NCBI GenBank assembly: GCA_963516475.1
Contig: CAUQBR010000006.1
Location: forward strand, 36,029-100,028
Length of the DNA stretch: 64,000 bases
Source of the DNA: JABCPE02 sp963516475
Lineage (GTDB): Bacteria > Bacteroidota > Bacteroidia > Flavobacteriales > Weeksellaceae
Reading direction: 5' to 3'
In this document: positions 46,086 to 54,534 of the stretch, piece after piece
How positions within the stretch are numbered: position 1 is the first letter of the stretch
Layout: every line of letters begins with the position of its first letter
Made by a program: the position numbers and the translations under genes
Notes under the pieces: model-generated
What the model was told of the DNA's origin: nothing
What the model saw: only the letters and a program-made list of their open reading frames with translations
Databases searched by the model: none

Positions 46086-46108
46086 CAATAAGATTAATTT
46101 TTTAAATA

Positions 46109-46858
46109 ATGAAAGTAATATCTGTTATAACAGAAAAAGGAGGAGTAGGAAAAACAACTACAGTTATTCATCTTGGGGCTGCATTATCAGAAATGGGGAA
46201 TAGAGTTCTTCTAATAGATTTTGATTCTCAAAGAAATTTATCGGATGGGTATAAAATACCTGAAGATTATTCTTATACGATTAAAAATTTTCTTGATGGA
46301 GATGGCGATTTTAGGGTTACACAAAAGAAAGAAAATTTATTTATTCTTTGTGGAGATAGGAATATAGAAAAAGAGAAATATAAAAGATATATCATCAAAG
46401 AACGATTGGAGCTGCTGAATAGTATAATGAATTTTGATTTTGTATTGATAGACTGTCCGCCTAGACCATTGAATGGTGATTTGATTTTGGGAGAATTGGC
46501 TTTGTCAAGTTCAGATTATGTAATTAGTCCTATTTGGGCGGAAGAATACTCTATAAAAGGAATTAATAAACTTTTTCCAAGTATTCAAAGGATCATAGAT
46601 GAATATAATGGAAATTTAGATTTCCTTGGTTTCTTTTTTAATATGGTAAAGGTAAATAGTAGAAATTTTAAGGAGTATTCTATCAAAGCAAAGGAGCAAG
46701 CTGGAGAGTTTGTACTAAATACATATATTAGAGAGGATGTTAAGGTAGAAGATGCTAAAAAATTAGGGAAAACAGTTTTTCAAATAGCACCAAAATCTAG
46801 AGTTGCAGAAGATTTTAAGCAATTAGCAAAAGAATTATTATCAAAAATAAATAATTAA
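46109..46858 (+). CDS. parA: ParA-family partition ATPase
   Basis: The 249-residue protein begins with VISVITEKGGVGKTTTVIHLG, which carries the deviant Walker A KGGVGKTT of ParA/MinD ATPases. VLLIDFDSQRNLSDGY (Walker A') and FVLIDCPPRPLNGDLIL (Walker B region) follow. It lacks an N-terminal helix-turn-helix, so it is a small (type Ib-like) ParA that relies on a separate centromere-binding partner. The next gene starts one base after its stop and is the natural candidate partner. Together with RepB and iterons this forms a plasmid maintenance module. Confidence 0.92.
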   Translation: MKVISVITEKGGVGKTTTVIHLGAALSEMGNRVLLIDFDSQRNLSDGYKIPEDYSYTIKNFLDGDGDFRVTQKKENLFILCGDRNIEKEKYKRYIIKERLELLNSIMNFDFVLIDCPPRPLNGDLILGELALSSSDYVISPIWAEEYSIKGINKLFPSIQRIIDEYNGNLDFLGFFFNMVKVNSRNFKEYSIKAKEQAGEFVLNTYIREDVKVEDAKKLGKTVFQIAPKSRVAEDFKQLAKELLSKINN

Positions 46859-46859
46859 A

Positions 46860-47303
46860 ATGGAAGAAAGTAAAGATTTCGTTCTTAGTCTCAATAGGAA
46901 TAAAAGCCAACAACAGACAGCTGATGAAAAAACACATAGAATAAGTATAAGAATGTACTTTGATGATTTTGAAAAGCTATTGAAATTTAGAAATTATAAA
47001 ATTTTAGAGGAAAAAGATAGGGATTTCAATTTTACGAGAGCAATTTCAGAGGGAATAAACCTTCTGAATGAGAAATACAATATTCAAAGAGGGCGAGAAA
47101 AAGTAAAATTAAAAAAAGGGCGTCGCTTTGAAACTTCCTCTATGGAAATAAAAGATTCCACGATTAATCTTCCACAAGATGATATAGATTTTATAAATGA
47201 TTTTATTTATTTCATGATGTATGAAAAAGGAAATATAGAATATACGAGGATGGAGTTTTTTAAGGAGTTGGTGTCTGAAATAGAGAAAAAATATAATATA
47301 TAG
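46860..47303 (+). CDS. Small protein coupled to ParA, candidate centromere-binding partner
   Basis: This 147-residue, highly charged protein has no enzyme motif. The N-terminal part (HRISIRMYFDDFEKLLKFRNYK) has the short strand plus helix pattern of ribbon-helix-helix proteins. The C-terminal half (DDIDFINDFIYFMMYEKGN) is helical. Position one base after parA and size fit a type Ib ParB/ParG-like partner, but sequence alone does not prove this. A large inverted repeat follows at 47297-47351. Confidence 0.7.
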   Translation: MEESKDFVLSLNRNKSQQQTADEKTHRISIRMYFDDFEKLLKFRNYKILEEKDRDFNFTRAISEGINLLNEKYNIQRGREKVKLKKGRRFETSSMEIKDSTINLPQDDIDFINDFIYFMMYEKGNIEYTRMEFFKELVSEIEKKYNI

Positions 47304-47351
47304 ATAAACTCAATTATAACAATATATATTGAGTATATTTTATATATCTAT
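47297..47351. repeat. Imperfect palindrome after the parA operon, candidate centromere or operator
   Basis: ACTCAAT (47308-47314) and ATTGAGT pair around an AT-rich centre. The arms extend outward through TATAGATA and TATATATCTA-like stretches. It could be a terminator, an operator or a parS-like site. AT content is high, so chance pairing contributes. Confidence 0.45.
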
Positions 47352-47438
47352 TTACAAGCAACGACGAATTAAAAGAATATAATGAATATATATTTAATAC
47401 AATTATAATAATCATTAGATTTAATAAAATACACAACA

Positions 47439-47978
47439 ATGAAAAAATATGAGGCGGCAGTAAAGTTATCAACGGGTGAGGTTGTTGTATATCATAATAT
47501 TAATACAGGATTATTTAAGTTTCATAAATTCATTTGTGAAAAATTTAATAAGGAGCAAAAATGGAAATATTATAAAGTAAGAAGAATAAAAAATAAAGAA
47601 ATTATAGGAACTTTCTACAATGAAAAATTAGAAAACTATTTTAGAGGGATAAAACTCTATGTTAGTTTTAAACTAAATTTAGCTGAAACAGGATACATAT
47701 TTTCTCTTCCTTTTGAGAGGAATGGATATATTATCAATCGGAATTTATTCATTGCAAAGACACAAGTTCTGGAGGAGGGTAAAAACTTTCTTTCTATCAT
47801 AGAATATACATTTAACAAGATGATAGAAGAAGCAAAAAATGCCCTATACCAATATTACAAAGAAAAAGGGCATCAAGTAGTGTTAGATGAGTTTATCTTA
47901 GGAGAAGTTGCCATGGAAAAAATATTGAATTATAATGGTAAGGAGAGACAAAGTTGTCCTCTTACAGATTTCCCATAA
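47439..47978 (+). CDS. Unknown replicon-associated protein
   Basis: I do not recognise the family of this 179-residue protein. It starts with a strand-rich segment (YEAAVKLSTGEVVVYHN). A lysine-rich region (EQKWKYYKVRRIKNKEI) follows, and then a helical tail with FNKMIEEAKNALYQYYKEKG. There is no signal, membrane segment or clear motif. It lies between the partition genes and repB and is followed by its own hairpin, so it belongs to the replicon backbone, perhaps in control or mobilisation. Confidence 0.65.
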   Translation: MKKYEAAVKLSTGEVVVYHNINTGLFKFHKFICEKFNKEQKWKYYKVRRIKNKEIIGTFYNEKLENYFRGIKLYVSFKLNLAETGYIFSLPFERNGYIINRNLFIAKTQVLEEGKNFLSIIEYTFNKMIEEAKNALYQYYKEKGHQVVLDEFILGEVAMEKILNYNGKERQSCPLTDFP

Positions 47979-47981
47979 AAA

Positions 47982-48014
47982 AGCCCCAAACAACCATAAA
48001 AGTTGAATAGGGCT
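47982..48014 (+). terminator. Probable terminator between the unknown gene and repB
   Basis: Outer stem AGCCC/GGGCT and inner stem CAAC/GTTG, followed by a T-rich stretch (TATTATTTTTT). Confidence 0.6.
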
Positions 48015-48060
48015 AAATATTATTTTTTGCGTTACAAATATAAAGAAGAAAATATAAAAT

Positions 48061-49197
48061 ATGACAAATTTTAATAGAAATTTGGTGAGAGTAGATAAAA
48101 ATATATCTTATCACTATAATTACTTTAAAAAATATAGTTTCGATGATAGTAAACTAATGTTCATGCTCTTGGTTTATTTTGCGAAGCAGCATCAGCAGGA
48201 TTTATTCGGTGCAGGAACTCTAGATCCTGTTTTGTTTTGTAAGGAGTTTGGATTATCTCCACAGAATTATATATGGGCTAAACATCCTAACCCAAGACAA
48301 TTAGCTGAAACATCAGCAGAAAGTTTAGAAAAAATAGGTATTCCTATTTTTGACACTATTTTTGAAAACGCACTTTACTGCCTTTATGCGGATATCTTTC
48401 AATTTCCTAAAGGCAAGTTTTATCTTTCAAAAGTAGGAAAATACCAAAATGGAGAAACAATCGATAGTATCCAGTTTATTACTTCATTAACCAAAAAAAC
48501 AATACAAGTAGGTAGGAATCTAAAAAAAGTATATGAATATGATCTAAGCGAAAGATTTATTTCAAATTTATCTTTTCTGTTTTTCAATGTCAATCTTAAT
48601 AGTTTAAAAATTACAACAAAGAAAAATAGTGATGGATTATATTTTTTTGTCAAAAATTTGATTAATGAAATGAGAGGGCGCAATGAGAGTATCCGCGAAT
48701 TAGATTTTAATGAAGTAAAGGAAAGGCTTGGAATAAACAGCGATAATGCTAGGTATATAAAGAATAAAATAAATAAAGCCTTTGCTGATTTTTCTAATCT
48801 CGAAGATTTAAAACAAGTTCAATTCGAATGGTTTAAAAAGCCTAGCCATCGCTATGAATATGGTATCCATATCAAAATAGAAGGAGGGGCTATGGTTCAA
48901 CAAAATGAAATGATTATAGAAAACACTTGGAGAGAAGTAAAAGAAGATCTTTTAAAAAAAATGCTGCTGGATGCATTCAAAAGGCGTTATCCTGAAAAAG
49001 CATACTTGCCAATCCCTGAATTAAGAGAAGAGTATATAAAGTGGCTAAAAAATGAGCAAATAGACATAGATAGTAAAAAAACAGCATATGTTGATTATAT
49101 GAAAAATACTAATACGAAAGATATGGCACAAAAGTTAGCTTTTTTTGTAGATGGCTTTCCAAAAGAACTCTCAAAAAATTACCAAAAATACATCTAA
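48061..49197 (+). CDS. RepB-type plasmid replication initiator (Rep_3 superfamily)
   Basis: The 378-residue protein resembles Bacteroidota iteron-plasmid initiators, with two winged-helix domains. The first spans about residues 22-180 (DDSKLMFMLLVYFAKQHQQD, then FQFPKGKFYLSKVGKY). The second spans about 195-300 (FFVKNLINEMRGRNESIRELDFNEVKERLGI, then KKPSHRYEYGIHIKIEGG). The C-terminal about 80 residues (MLLDAFKRRYPEKAYLPIPE) form a further helical part. It should bind the direct repeats that begin at its stop codon and open the origin. The first iteron overlaps the repB stop region. Confidence 0.88.
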   Translation: MTNFNRNLVRVDKNISYHYNYFKKYSFDDSKLMFMLLVYFAKQHQQDLFGAGTLDPVLFCKEFGLSPQNYIWAKHPNPRQLAETSAESLEKIGIPIFDTIFENALYCLYADIFQFPKGKFYLSKVGKYQNGETIDSIQFITSLTKKTIQVGRNLKKVYEYDLSERFISNLSFLFFNVNLNSLKITTKKNSDGLYFFVKNLINEMRGRNESIRELDFNEVKERLGINSDNARYIKNKINKAFADFSNLEDLKQVQFEWFKKPSHRYEYGIHIKIEGGAMVQQNEMIIENTWREVKEDLLKKMLLDAFKRRYPEKAYLPIPELREEYIKWLKNEQIDIDSKKTAYVDYMKNTNTKDMAQKLAFFVDGFPKELSKNYQKYI

Positions 49198-49383
49198 CGA
49201 CCTCTAAAAATGTTACAGCAAAGTAAATAACGACCTCTAAAAGTATTGCAATAAAGGAATAACGACCTCTAAAAGTGTTGCGACAAGCATCAACGACCTC
49301 TAAAAGTGTTGCAGTAAAAAGTTTTTACATTAATTTTTAATACTGATTATCAGATATTTATATTAACGACCTCTAAAAGTGTT
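49196..49383 (+). repeat. Iteron array of a plasmid origin (five direct repeats)
   Basis: The unit AACGACCTCTAAAAGTGTTGC occurs five times, written here as a 21-base unit split AACGACCTCTAAAA + GTGTTGC. Starts are at 49196, 49229, 49261, 49292 and 49365. Copies 1, 2 and 5 carry small changes at the end. Start-to-start distances are 33, 32, 31 and 73 bases, near 3, 3, 3 and 7 turns of DNA. They directly follow repB, as in iteron-type origins. The AT-rich stretch at 49313-49364 may be the unwinding region. Confidence 0.9.
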
Positions 49384-49401
49384 AACCTTATATAATATTT
49401 T

Positions 49402-49440
49402 AAGGCCTTTAAGTTTTTTTAAAGGCTTTTATTTTTATTT
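49402..49440 (+). terminator. Terminator at the end of the replicon
   Basis: GCCTTTAA (49405-49412) and TTAAAGGC (49419-49426) form a perfect stem, extended by A-T pairs. A long T-rich tail follows. Confidence 0.8.
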
Positions 49441-49443
49441 TTT

Positions 49444-49451
49444 TATTTTTG
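49444..49451 (+). promoter_or_regulatory. -7 promoter element for the Gcr-like gene
   Basis: TATTTTTG matches TAnnTTTG and lies 20 bases before the ATG at 49472. It is in low-complexity T-rich DNA, so chance is possible. Confidence 0.4.
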
Positions 49452-49471
49452 AACCTCTAAAAAAGTAAAAT

Positions 49472-51490
49472 ATGTGGTTTTTTAAAAGTAAAGAAAGTTT
49501 TGACACTGTTCTTAAAAAATATTTTTCCGAGCCTTACACTTTGGACTCTGTCCAGCCTATGCGTGAGCTTTTCCAAAGTCTGAAACGAACCAATTTCGAA
49601 GTGTTTTTGGCTTATCTAAAAAACAATGAAGAAATAAAGAACAACTTCCGAGATTATTTATTTATTCTTTTCTCGAATAAATCTTTTACAAAAGCTCTTA
49701 CGGATGCCAATATTTTATCCGAAAATGCCTTCTTTCCAGAGCTGAAGAAAAGAATTTCATACAAGTTTCTCCCACCTGTAGAGGACGAAAATACCGTTTC
49801 GTACATTATTTCCAAGGTTTTGTTCAATCCTAAATCTGATTCGAACTACATAAAAAACATCAATCCAGAGGACGGAAGCGAGTTTTTCAAACTAATGGAA
49901 ATAGAAAAAATCAGCAGCCTGCCGAAAGTAAAAAAAGAACTGCTCATTTCCGCTAACATACTAGCACTGAGAAGTGTAGGAAACGCGTTAGAAGCAGGAA
50001 TTGCAAAAATGGTTCCTGAGTATAAGAACTTTGACAACCCATTTGTAGCTCTTCAGAGCGAATTGGACTCTCTCATCGGGCGTTTCAAAGAAGATGAAAA
50101 TCTGCAGATAAACTCTAAAGATGTTGATTATAAGCAAATTAAAATCTATCTTCAGCAGTGTTTGGATTTCGTGGATAAGGCTTTCAAAAACGCCTGTAAA
50201 TTCGGGATTTCTAGTAAAATCAACCAATCTCTGCTCAAAATCCGCCAGCAGTTAAGGAGAATTCAAGATATTATTCCTATTCTAGTGGTTGATAATGAGG
50301 AAGATGTATTGATTAACTCTAAAAATTTGGTTTCCAATACATTAAAATACAATTCACACCGAAACAATGTCCGTGAACTCATCGATGACAGCACGAGACT
50401 CATCTCTCACCTCATCACTTCTCACACGGCAGAAACGGGAACTCACTACATCGCTACCTCATCCAAAGAATACCTGAAAATGTTCTGGAAAGCGAGCGGC
50501 GGCGGGATTATTGTGGGCTTTCTATGTATTTTCAAAATGATGATGAGCTACAGCCACGGAAGTGAATTTTCCCACGCAGTGCTGTATTCACTCAACTATG
50601 CTTTTGGATTTATCATCATTTATTTGCTTGGATTTACTTTGGCTACGAAACAACCAGCGATGACCGCTGCCACGATGGCAAAAGTCCTCTCTGATGAAAG
50701 CAGTTCTGATAAGAACTACAAAGAATTTGCTAACCTCGTTGCTAAACTATCGCGAACGCAGTTCATCGCTTTCGTGGGAAATGTACTTTGGTCTTTTCCT
50801 ATGGCACTGGCTATCATCTACGGAATGGATTGGGTTTTAGATAAAAATTTTGCTGTTGCAAAGGCTGATAAACTTCTGAAAGACCTCAACCCTATCGAAT
50901 CCAAGGCGATTCTTCACGCTTGTATCGCTGGGTTTTTCTTGTTTATTTCTGGGATTATTTCTGGAAACATCAGCAACAGCTCTATTTTTAACCAAGTTCC
51001 TGAAAGAATATCCCAAAGCCCTTTCCTAAACCAAGTCATCGGAGCAAAAAACTCCAAGAAACTCTCCGATTTCTATACAAAACATTGGGCTGGAATTATT
51101 TCCAATTTTTGGTTTGGGATTTTCCTTGGAGTTATCGCACCTCTGGGAGTTTTCCTTGGTTTAGATTTGGATATCCGCCACATCACTTTCTCGGCAGGGA
51201 ATTTTGCGCTGGCTCTTTACGGAAAAGGCTTTGATATTGATACTTACACTTTTGTGATTTCATTGGTTACTATTTTCCTGATCGGAGCTTTCAACTTCAT
51301 CGTAAGTTTCGGGCTGTCCATGTTATTGGCTTTCCGTTCGAGAAAAGTGAATTTCGGAGAACTAACGATAATTTACAAATCCATTTTAAAATATTTTATC
51401 AAAAACCCTCTGCGGTTCTTTATTCCACTGAAATCAGAACTGGATGGAGCTTCAAAAGATTTGATTCAAGACAACAAAACTCATCATTAA
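49472..51490 (+). CDS. Gcr/SpecificRecomb family membrane protein
   Basis: The 672-residue protein has a soluble helical N-terminal half. A membrane-rich C-terminal half follows, with segments such as GGGIIVGFLCIFKMMMSY, LYSLNYAFGFIIIYLLGFTLATKQPAMTAATMAKVL, and several more to the end. It belongs to the family named 'site-specific recombinase' (PF10136-type), a historical name. The sequence has no recombinase catalytic motif and looks like an integral membrane protein of unknown role. It is a conserved chromosomal gene that marks the right edge of the accessory block. Confidence 0.85.
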   Translation: MWFFKSKESFDTVLKKYFSEPYTLDSVQPMRELFQSLKRTNFEVFLAYLKNNEEIKNNFRDYLFILFSNKSFTKALTDANILSENAFFPELKKRISYKFLPPVEDENTVSYIISKVLFNPKSDSNYIKNINPEDGSEFFKLMEIEKISSLPKVKKELLISANILALRSVGNALEAGIAKMVPEYKNFDNPFVALQSELDSLIGRFKEDENLQINSKDVDYKQIKIYLQQCLDFVDKAFKNACKFGISSKINQSLLKIRQQLRRIQDIIPILVVDNEEDVLINSKNLVSNTLKYNSHRNNVRELIDDSTRLISHLITSHTAETGTHYIATSSKEYLKMFWKASGGGIIVGFLCIFKMMMSYSHGSEFSHAVLYSLNYAFGFIIIYLLGFTLATKQPAMTAATMAKVLSDESSSDKNYKEFANLVAKLSRTQFIAFVGNVLWSFPMALAIIYGMDWVLDKNFAVAKADKLLKDLNPIESKAILHACIAGFFLFISGIISGNISNSSIFNQVPERISQSPFLNQVIGAKNSKKLSDFYTKHWAGIISNFWFGIFLGVIAPLGVFLGLDLDIRHITFSAGNFALALYGKGFDIDTYTFVISLVTIFLIGAFNFIVSFGLSMLLAFRSRKVNFGELTIIYKSILKYFIKNPLRFFIPLKSELDGASKDLIQDNKTHH

Positions 51491-51495
51491 ACAAA

Positions 51496-51520
51496 AACTG
51501 CCCTTTTGGGGAGTTTTTTT
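51496..51520 (+). terminator. Terminator after the Gcr-like gene
   Basis: AACTGCCC and GGGGAGTT pair with one mismatch around TTTT and lead into a T-run. Confidence 0.75.
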
Positions 51521-51588
51521 TCATTTTAATATTTTTTATTCATTTTATTTGTATATTTACAAAAATTTATAACAAAAATTTATCATTT

Positions 51589-53718
51589 ATGAAAAATATT
51601 ACATCTATTATGCTGCTTTCCTCTTTGGGAGCAGGAACTATTTCAACAATGAATGCACAAGACAAAACATTAAAAGTAACGCCAGATTTAAAGGGAAATC
51701 CTTTCCTTACGAAAAGTCCGCTGCAATATCAGGCGCCGCAGTTTAATAAAATAAAGACAGAACATTTCAAACCTGCCTTCGAATACGGATTAAAAGTCCA
51801 TGAGGCTGAGATAGAAAAAATTGCTAATAATAAGAAACAGCCGACTTTTGAAAACACGGTTCTGGCATTAGAAAAAAGCGGAGAAGTTCTTAAAAGAGCT
51901 CAGACTATTTTCTACAACCTTATGGGCTCTATGTCCAACCCAGAGATGCAAAAAATCCAAAAAGAATTTGCGCCTATTTTCTCTGCACATACTGATAAAA
52001 TTCATCTTAATTCTAAATTATACGAAAGAATCAAAAAAGTTCCCGTTGCCAATTTAGATGCGGAAAGCCGCCGTTTGGTGGAATATTACAGACAAGTTTT
52101 TGAGCTTTCTGGAGCCAATCTTTCTGAAGCAAAGAAAGAAGAGCTAAAATCCATCAATTCCCAATTGGCAGGACTTTCCACAGAATTTTCTTCTAAACTT
52201 TTGGAAGCTAGAAAAAACAATGGACTTCTTGTGGAAAATGTAAAAGAACTGGACGGGCTGACTGCTGACCAAATAAAAGCTGCCGCTGATGCTGCCAAAA
52301 GCATCGGAAAAGATGGGAAATACCTCATCGTATTGCATAACACCACTCAGCATCCGCTTCTATCGAGCCTTCACAACCGTGCTACGAGAGAAAAACTCTT
52401 CAAAGCTTCATGGACTAGAGCAGAGAAAAACGACTCTGCTGACACGAGAAGCATCATCGAAAAAATGGCTGCACTTAACCTGAAAAAAGCTCAGCTTTTA
52501 GGTAAAAAATCATTTGCGGAATGGAAACTTCAAGACCAAATGGCAAAAACACCTGAAGCGGCTCAGAAAATCCTTGCTGATTTAGGAAGACCAGCCGTAG
52601 AAAAAGCCAAAGAAGAAGCCAAAGAAATCCAAAAACTCGTTGATGAGCAAAAAGGCGGCTTTAAGCTGGAACCATGGGACTGGGCATACTACGCAGAGCA
52701 GGTGCGCAAGGCTAAATATGACTTAGATGAAAACGAAATCAAGCCTTATTTTGAGGTAAAAACTGTTCTAGAAAAAGGGATTTTCTTCGCGGCTGAGAAA
52801 TTCTACGGAATCACGGCTAAAAGAAGAACAGACCTGCCTGTATATCACCCAGATGTATTGGTTTATGAAATCTTTGACAATGATGGCAAATCTATGGCGC
52901 TTTACTATGTGGATTTCTTCTCCAGAGACAGCAAGAGAGGCGGCGCATGGATGAACAGCTTTGTGAAACAATCTAAACTATTCGGGCAAAAACCTGTAAT
53001 CGTAAATGTGCTGAATAACCCAAAACCAGCCGATGGAAAACCAGCACTTGTCAGCTTTGATGAGGCTTCTACGATGTTCCACGAGTTCGGGCATACCCTG
53101 CACGGATTGTTTGCTAATCAGCAGTATGCTACCCTTTCGGGAACGAGCGTAGCAAGGGATTTTGTGGAATTTCCTTCTCAAATCAACGAATTTTTTGCCC
53201 TTGAGCCTGAAATCTTGAAAAACTACGCTATCCACTACCAAACAAAAGAACCTATCCCGCAGGCATTGGTAGAAAAAATGAAAAAAGCGGCTACTTTTAA
53301 CAACGGATTTGCTTCTACGGAAATCCTTGCATCAGCAGCTGTGGATATGGCATGGCACAGCATTACCAACGAAAACCAGCTGAAACCTGCCACAGAGTTT
53401 GAAACAGAAGCCCTGAAAAAATATGGTCTATACCTGCCACAGGTGCCACCAAGATACCACTCTCCTTACTTTGCGCACATCTGGGGCGGAGGCTACGCTT
53501 CTGGCTATTATGCCTACACATGGAGTGATATGCTGACTTCTGATGCTTGGGACTGGATTACTCAGCACGGCGGAATGACCAGAGCCAATGGTGACCACTT
53601 CCGTAAATATATCCTTTCTGTAGGGAATACTCTCCCTTATGACAAGGCTTATTTTAATTTTGCAGGAAGAAAACCAAGTCTAAAAGCATTGCTAAAAGAT
53701 AAAGGTTTCACGAAATAA
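51589..53718 (+). CDS. M3 family metallopeptidase (peptidyl-dipeptidase Dcp-like)
   Basis: The 709-residue protein has an N-terminal signal-like segment (ITSIMLLSSLGAGTISTMNAQ), so it is probably periplasmic. The M3 zinc motif is TMFHEFGHTLHGLF at about residues 498-511, with HEFGH binding zinc. Further M3 landmarks are PSQINEFFALEPEIL and YHSPYFAHIWGGGYASGYYAYTWSDML. It releases C-terminal dipeptides or cuts small peptides. Length (about 680-710) is normal for the Dcp branch. It is bounded by terminators on both sides. Confidence 0.93.
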   Translation: MKNITSIMLLSSLGAGTISTMNAQDKTLKVTPDLKGNPFLTKSPLQYQAPQFNKIKTEHFKPAFEYGLKVHEAEIEKIANNKKQPTFENTVLALEKSGEVLKRAQTIFYNLMGSMSNPEMQKIQKEFAPIFSAHTDKIHLNSKLYERIKKVPVANLDAESRRLVEYYRQVFELSGANLSEAKKEELKSINSQLAGLSTEFSSKLLEARKNNGLLVENVKELDGLTADQIKAAADAAKSIGKDGKYLIVLHNTTQHPLLSSLHNRATREKLFKASWTRAEKNDSADTRSIIEKMAALNLKKAQLLGKKSFAEWKLQDQMAKTPEAAQKILADLGRPAVEKAKEEAKEIQKLVDEQKGGFKLEPWDWAYYAEQVRKAKYDLDENEIKPYFEVKTVLEKGIFFAAEKFYGITAKRRTDLPVYHPDVLVYEIFDNDGKSMALYYVDFFSRDSKRGGAWMNSFVKQSKLFGQKPVIVNVLNNPKPADGKPALVSFDEASTMFHEFGHTLHGLFANQQYATLSGTSVARDFVEFPSQINEFFALEPEILKNYAIHYQTKEPIPQALVEKMKKAATFNNGFASTEILASAAVDMAWHSITNENQLKPATEFETEALKKYGLYLPQVPPRYHSPYFAHIWGGGYASGYYAYTWSDMLTSDAWDWITQHGGMTRANGDHFRKYILSVGNTLPYDKAYFNFAGRKPSLKALLKDKGFTK

Positions 53719-53731
53719 TTTAAATACAAAT

Positions 53732-53765
53732 AAAAAGTCCTTTCTGATATTAGAAAGGACTTTTT
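53732..53765. terminator. Bidirectional terminator between the M3 peptidase and pcm
   Basis: AAAAAGTCCTTTCT and AGAAAGGACTTTTT form a perfect 14-bp stem with a 6-nt loop. A and T flanks serve both converging genes. Confidence 0.9.
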
Positions 53766-54416
53766 TTATTGATTGGTACTGCCCAGCATTGGGACAAATT
53801 TATACGCTCCGAACTCTTCTTTTTCTATATGATTTTCAGATACTTTTGTGAATTTTGTAAGAATCTGTTCTTCTGACTTTCCGAGCGGAATAATCATAAA
53901 TCCACCCACTTTCAATTGTCTCAAAAGCTCCAAAGGCAATTCCTCCGCGCCGCAGGTAACCAAAATTTTATCAAACGGAGCAAACTCAGGAAGCCCAGCA
54001 AACCCATCACCAAAAACCTGATATACAGGCTGATGATGAATTTTAGCTAAAATTTTTGTAGAAAAATCATACAAATCTTTCTGCCGCTCTATGGTGTATA
54101 CTTCTGCTCCCATATTTACCAAAATAGCCGTCTGGTAGCCGCTTCCCGTTCCTATTTCCAAGATTTTTTCGCCTGGTTTTACTTGGAGTAATTCCGTCTG
54201 TTTGGCGACCGTGGAAGGATGGGAAATAGTCTGGTTGGCAGCAATAGGAAATGCCCTGTCTTCATAGGCAAACTCTCCAAAAACACTTTCTAAAAAGAGA
54301 TGACGAGGCACGGAATTCATAGCCTCCAAAGTCCTTGTATCCTGTATTTTCATCGAATCCCGAAGATACTCCACCATTAGTTTCCTTTTCCCTCTATGTA
54401 CAAAACTTTCTTTCAT
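53766..54416 (-). CDS. pcm: Protein-L-isoaspartate O-methyltransferase
   Basis: The 216-residue enzyme shows the family pattern: AMNSVPRHLFL, AYEDRAFPIAANQTISHPSTVAKQTELL (split over about residues 50-78), the SAM motif ILEIGTGSGYQTAIL (about 85-99), and ILVTCGAEELPLELLRQLKVGG. It repairs age-damaged aspartyl and asparaginyl residues in cytosolic proteins. A -7 element lies upstream at 54447-54454. Confidence 0.95.
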   Translation of the reverse strand: MKESFVHRGKRKLMVEYLRDSMKIQDTRTLEAMNSVPRHLFLESVFGEFAYEDRAFPIAANQTISHPSTVAKQTELLQVKPGEKILEIGTGSGYQTAILVNMGAEVYTIERQKDLYDFSTKILAKIHHQPVYQVFGDGFAGLPEFAPFDKILVTCGAEELPLELLRQLKVGGFMIIPLGKSEEQILTKFTKVSENHIEKEEFGAYKFVPMLGSTNQ

Positions 54417-54446
54417 TTAGCTATTAAAAATGTTTTTGTTGGTATC

Positions 54447-54454
54447 CAAAAGTA
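54447..54454 (-). promoter_or_regulatory. -7 promoter element for pcm
   Basis: The minus strand reads TACTTTTG, matching TAnnTTTG, 31 bases before the start at 54416. Confidence 0.5.
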
Positions 54455-54534
54455 AAATTACAAGTATAATAAAAAATTTCATGAAAGAAAAATTTTAAAA
54501 CTTGATTTAAAGTAAAAAATAATGTTTATATCCC

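Noticed and set aside
49196..49383. CRISPR array
   Set aside because: The repeats are about 21 bases with only 10-12 bases between most of them and one gap of about 52. They follow a RepB gene, and no cas gene is near. They are iterons.
49472..51490. Integrase responsible for the accessory block, from the 'site-specific recombinase' family name
   Set aside because: The protein is a multi-pass membrane protein with no tyrosine- or serine-recombinase catalytic residues. The name is historical, and the gene is conserved chromosome.
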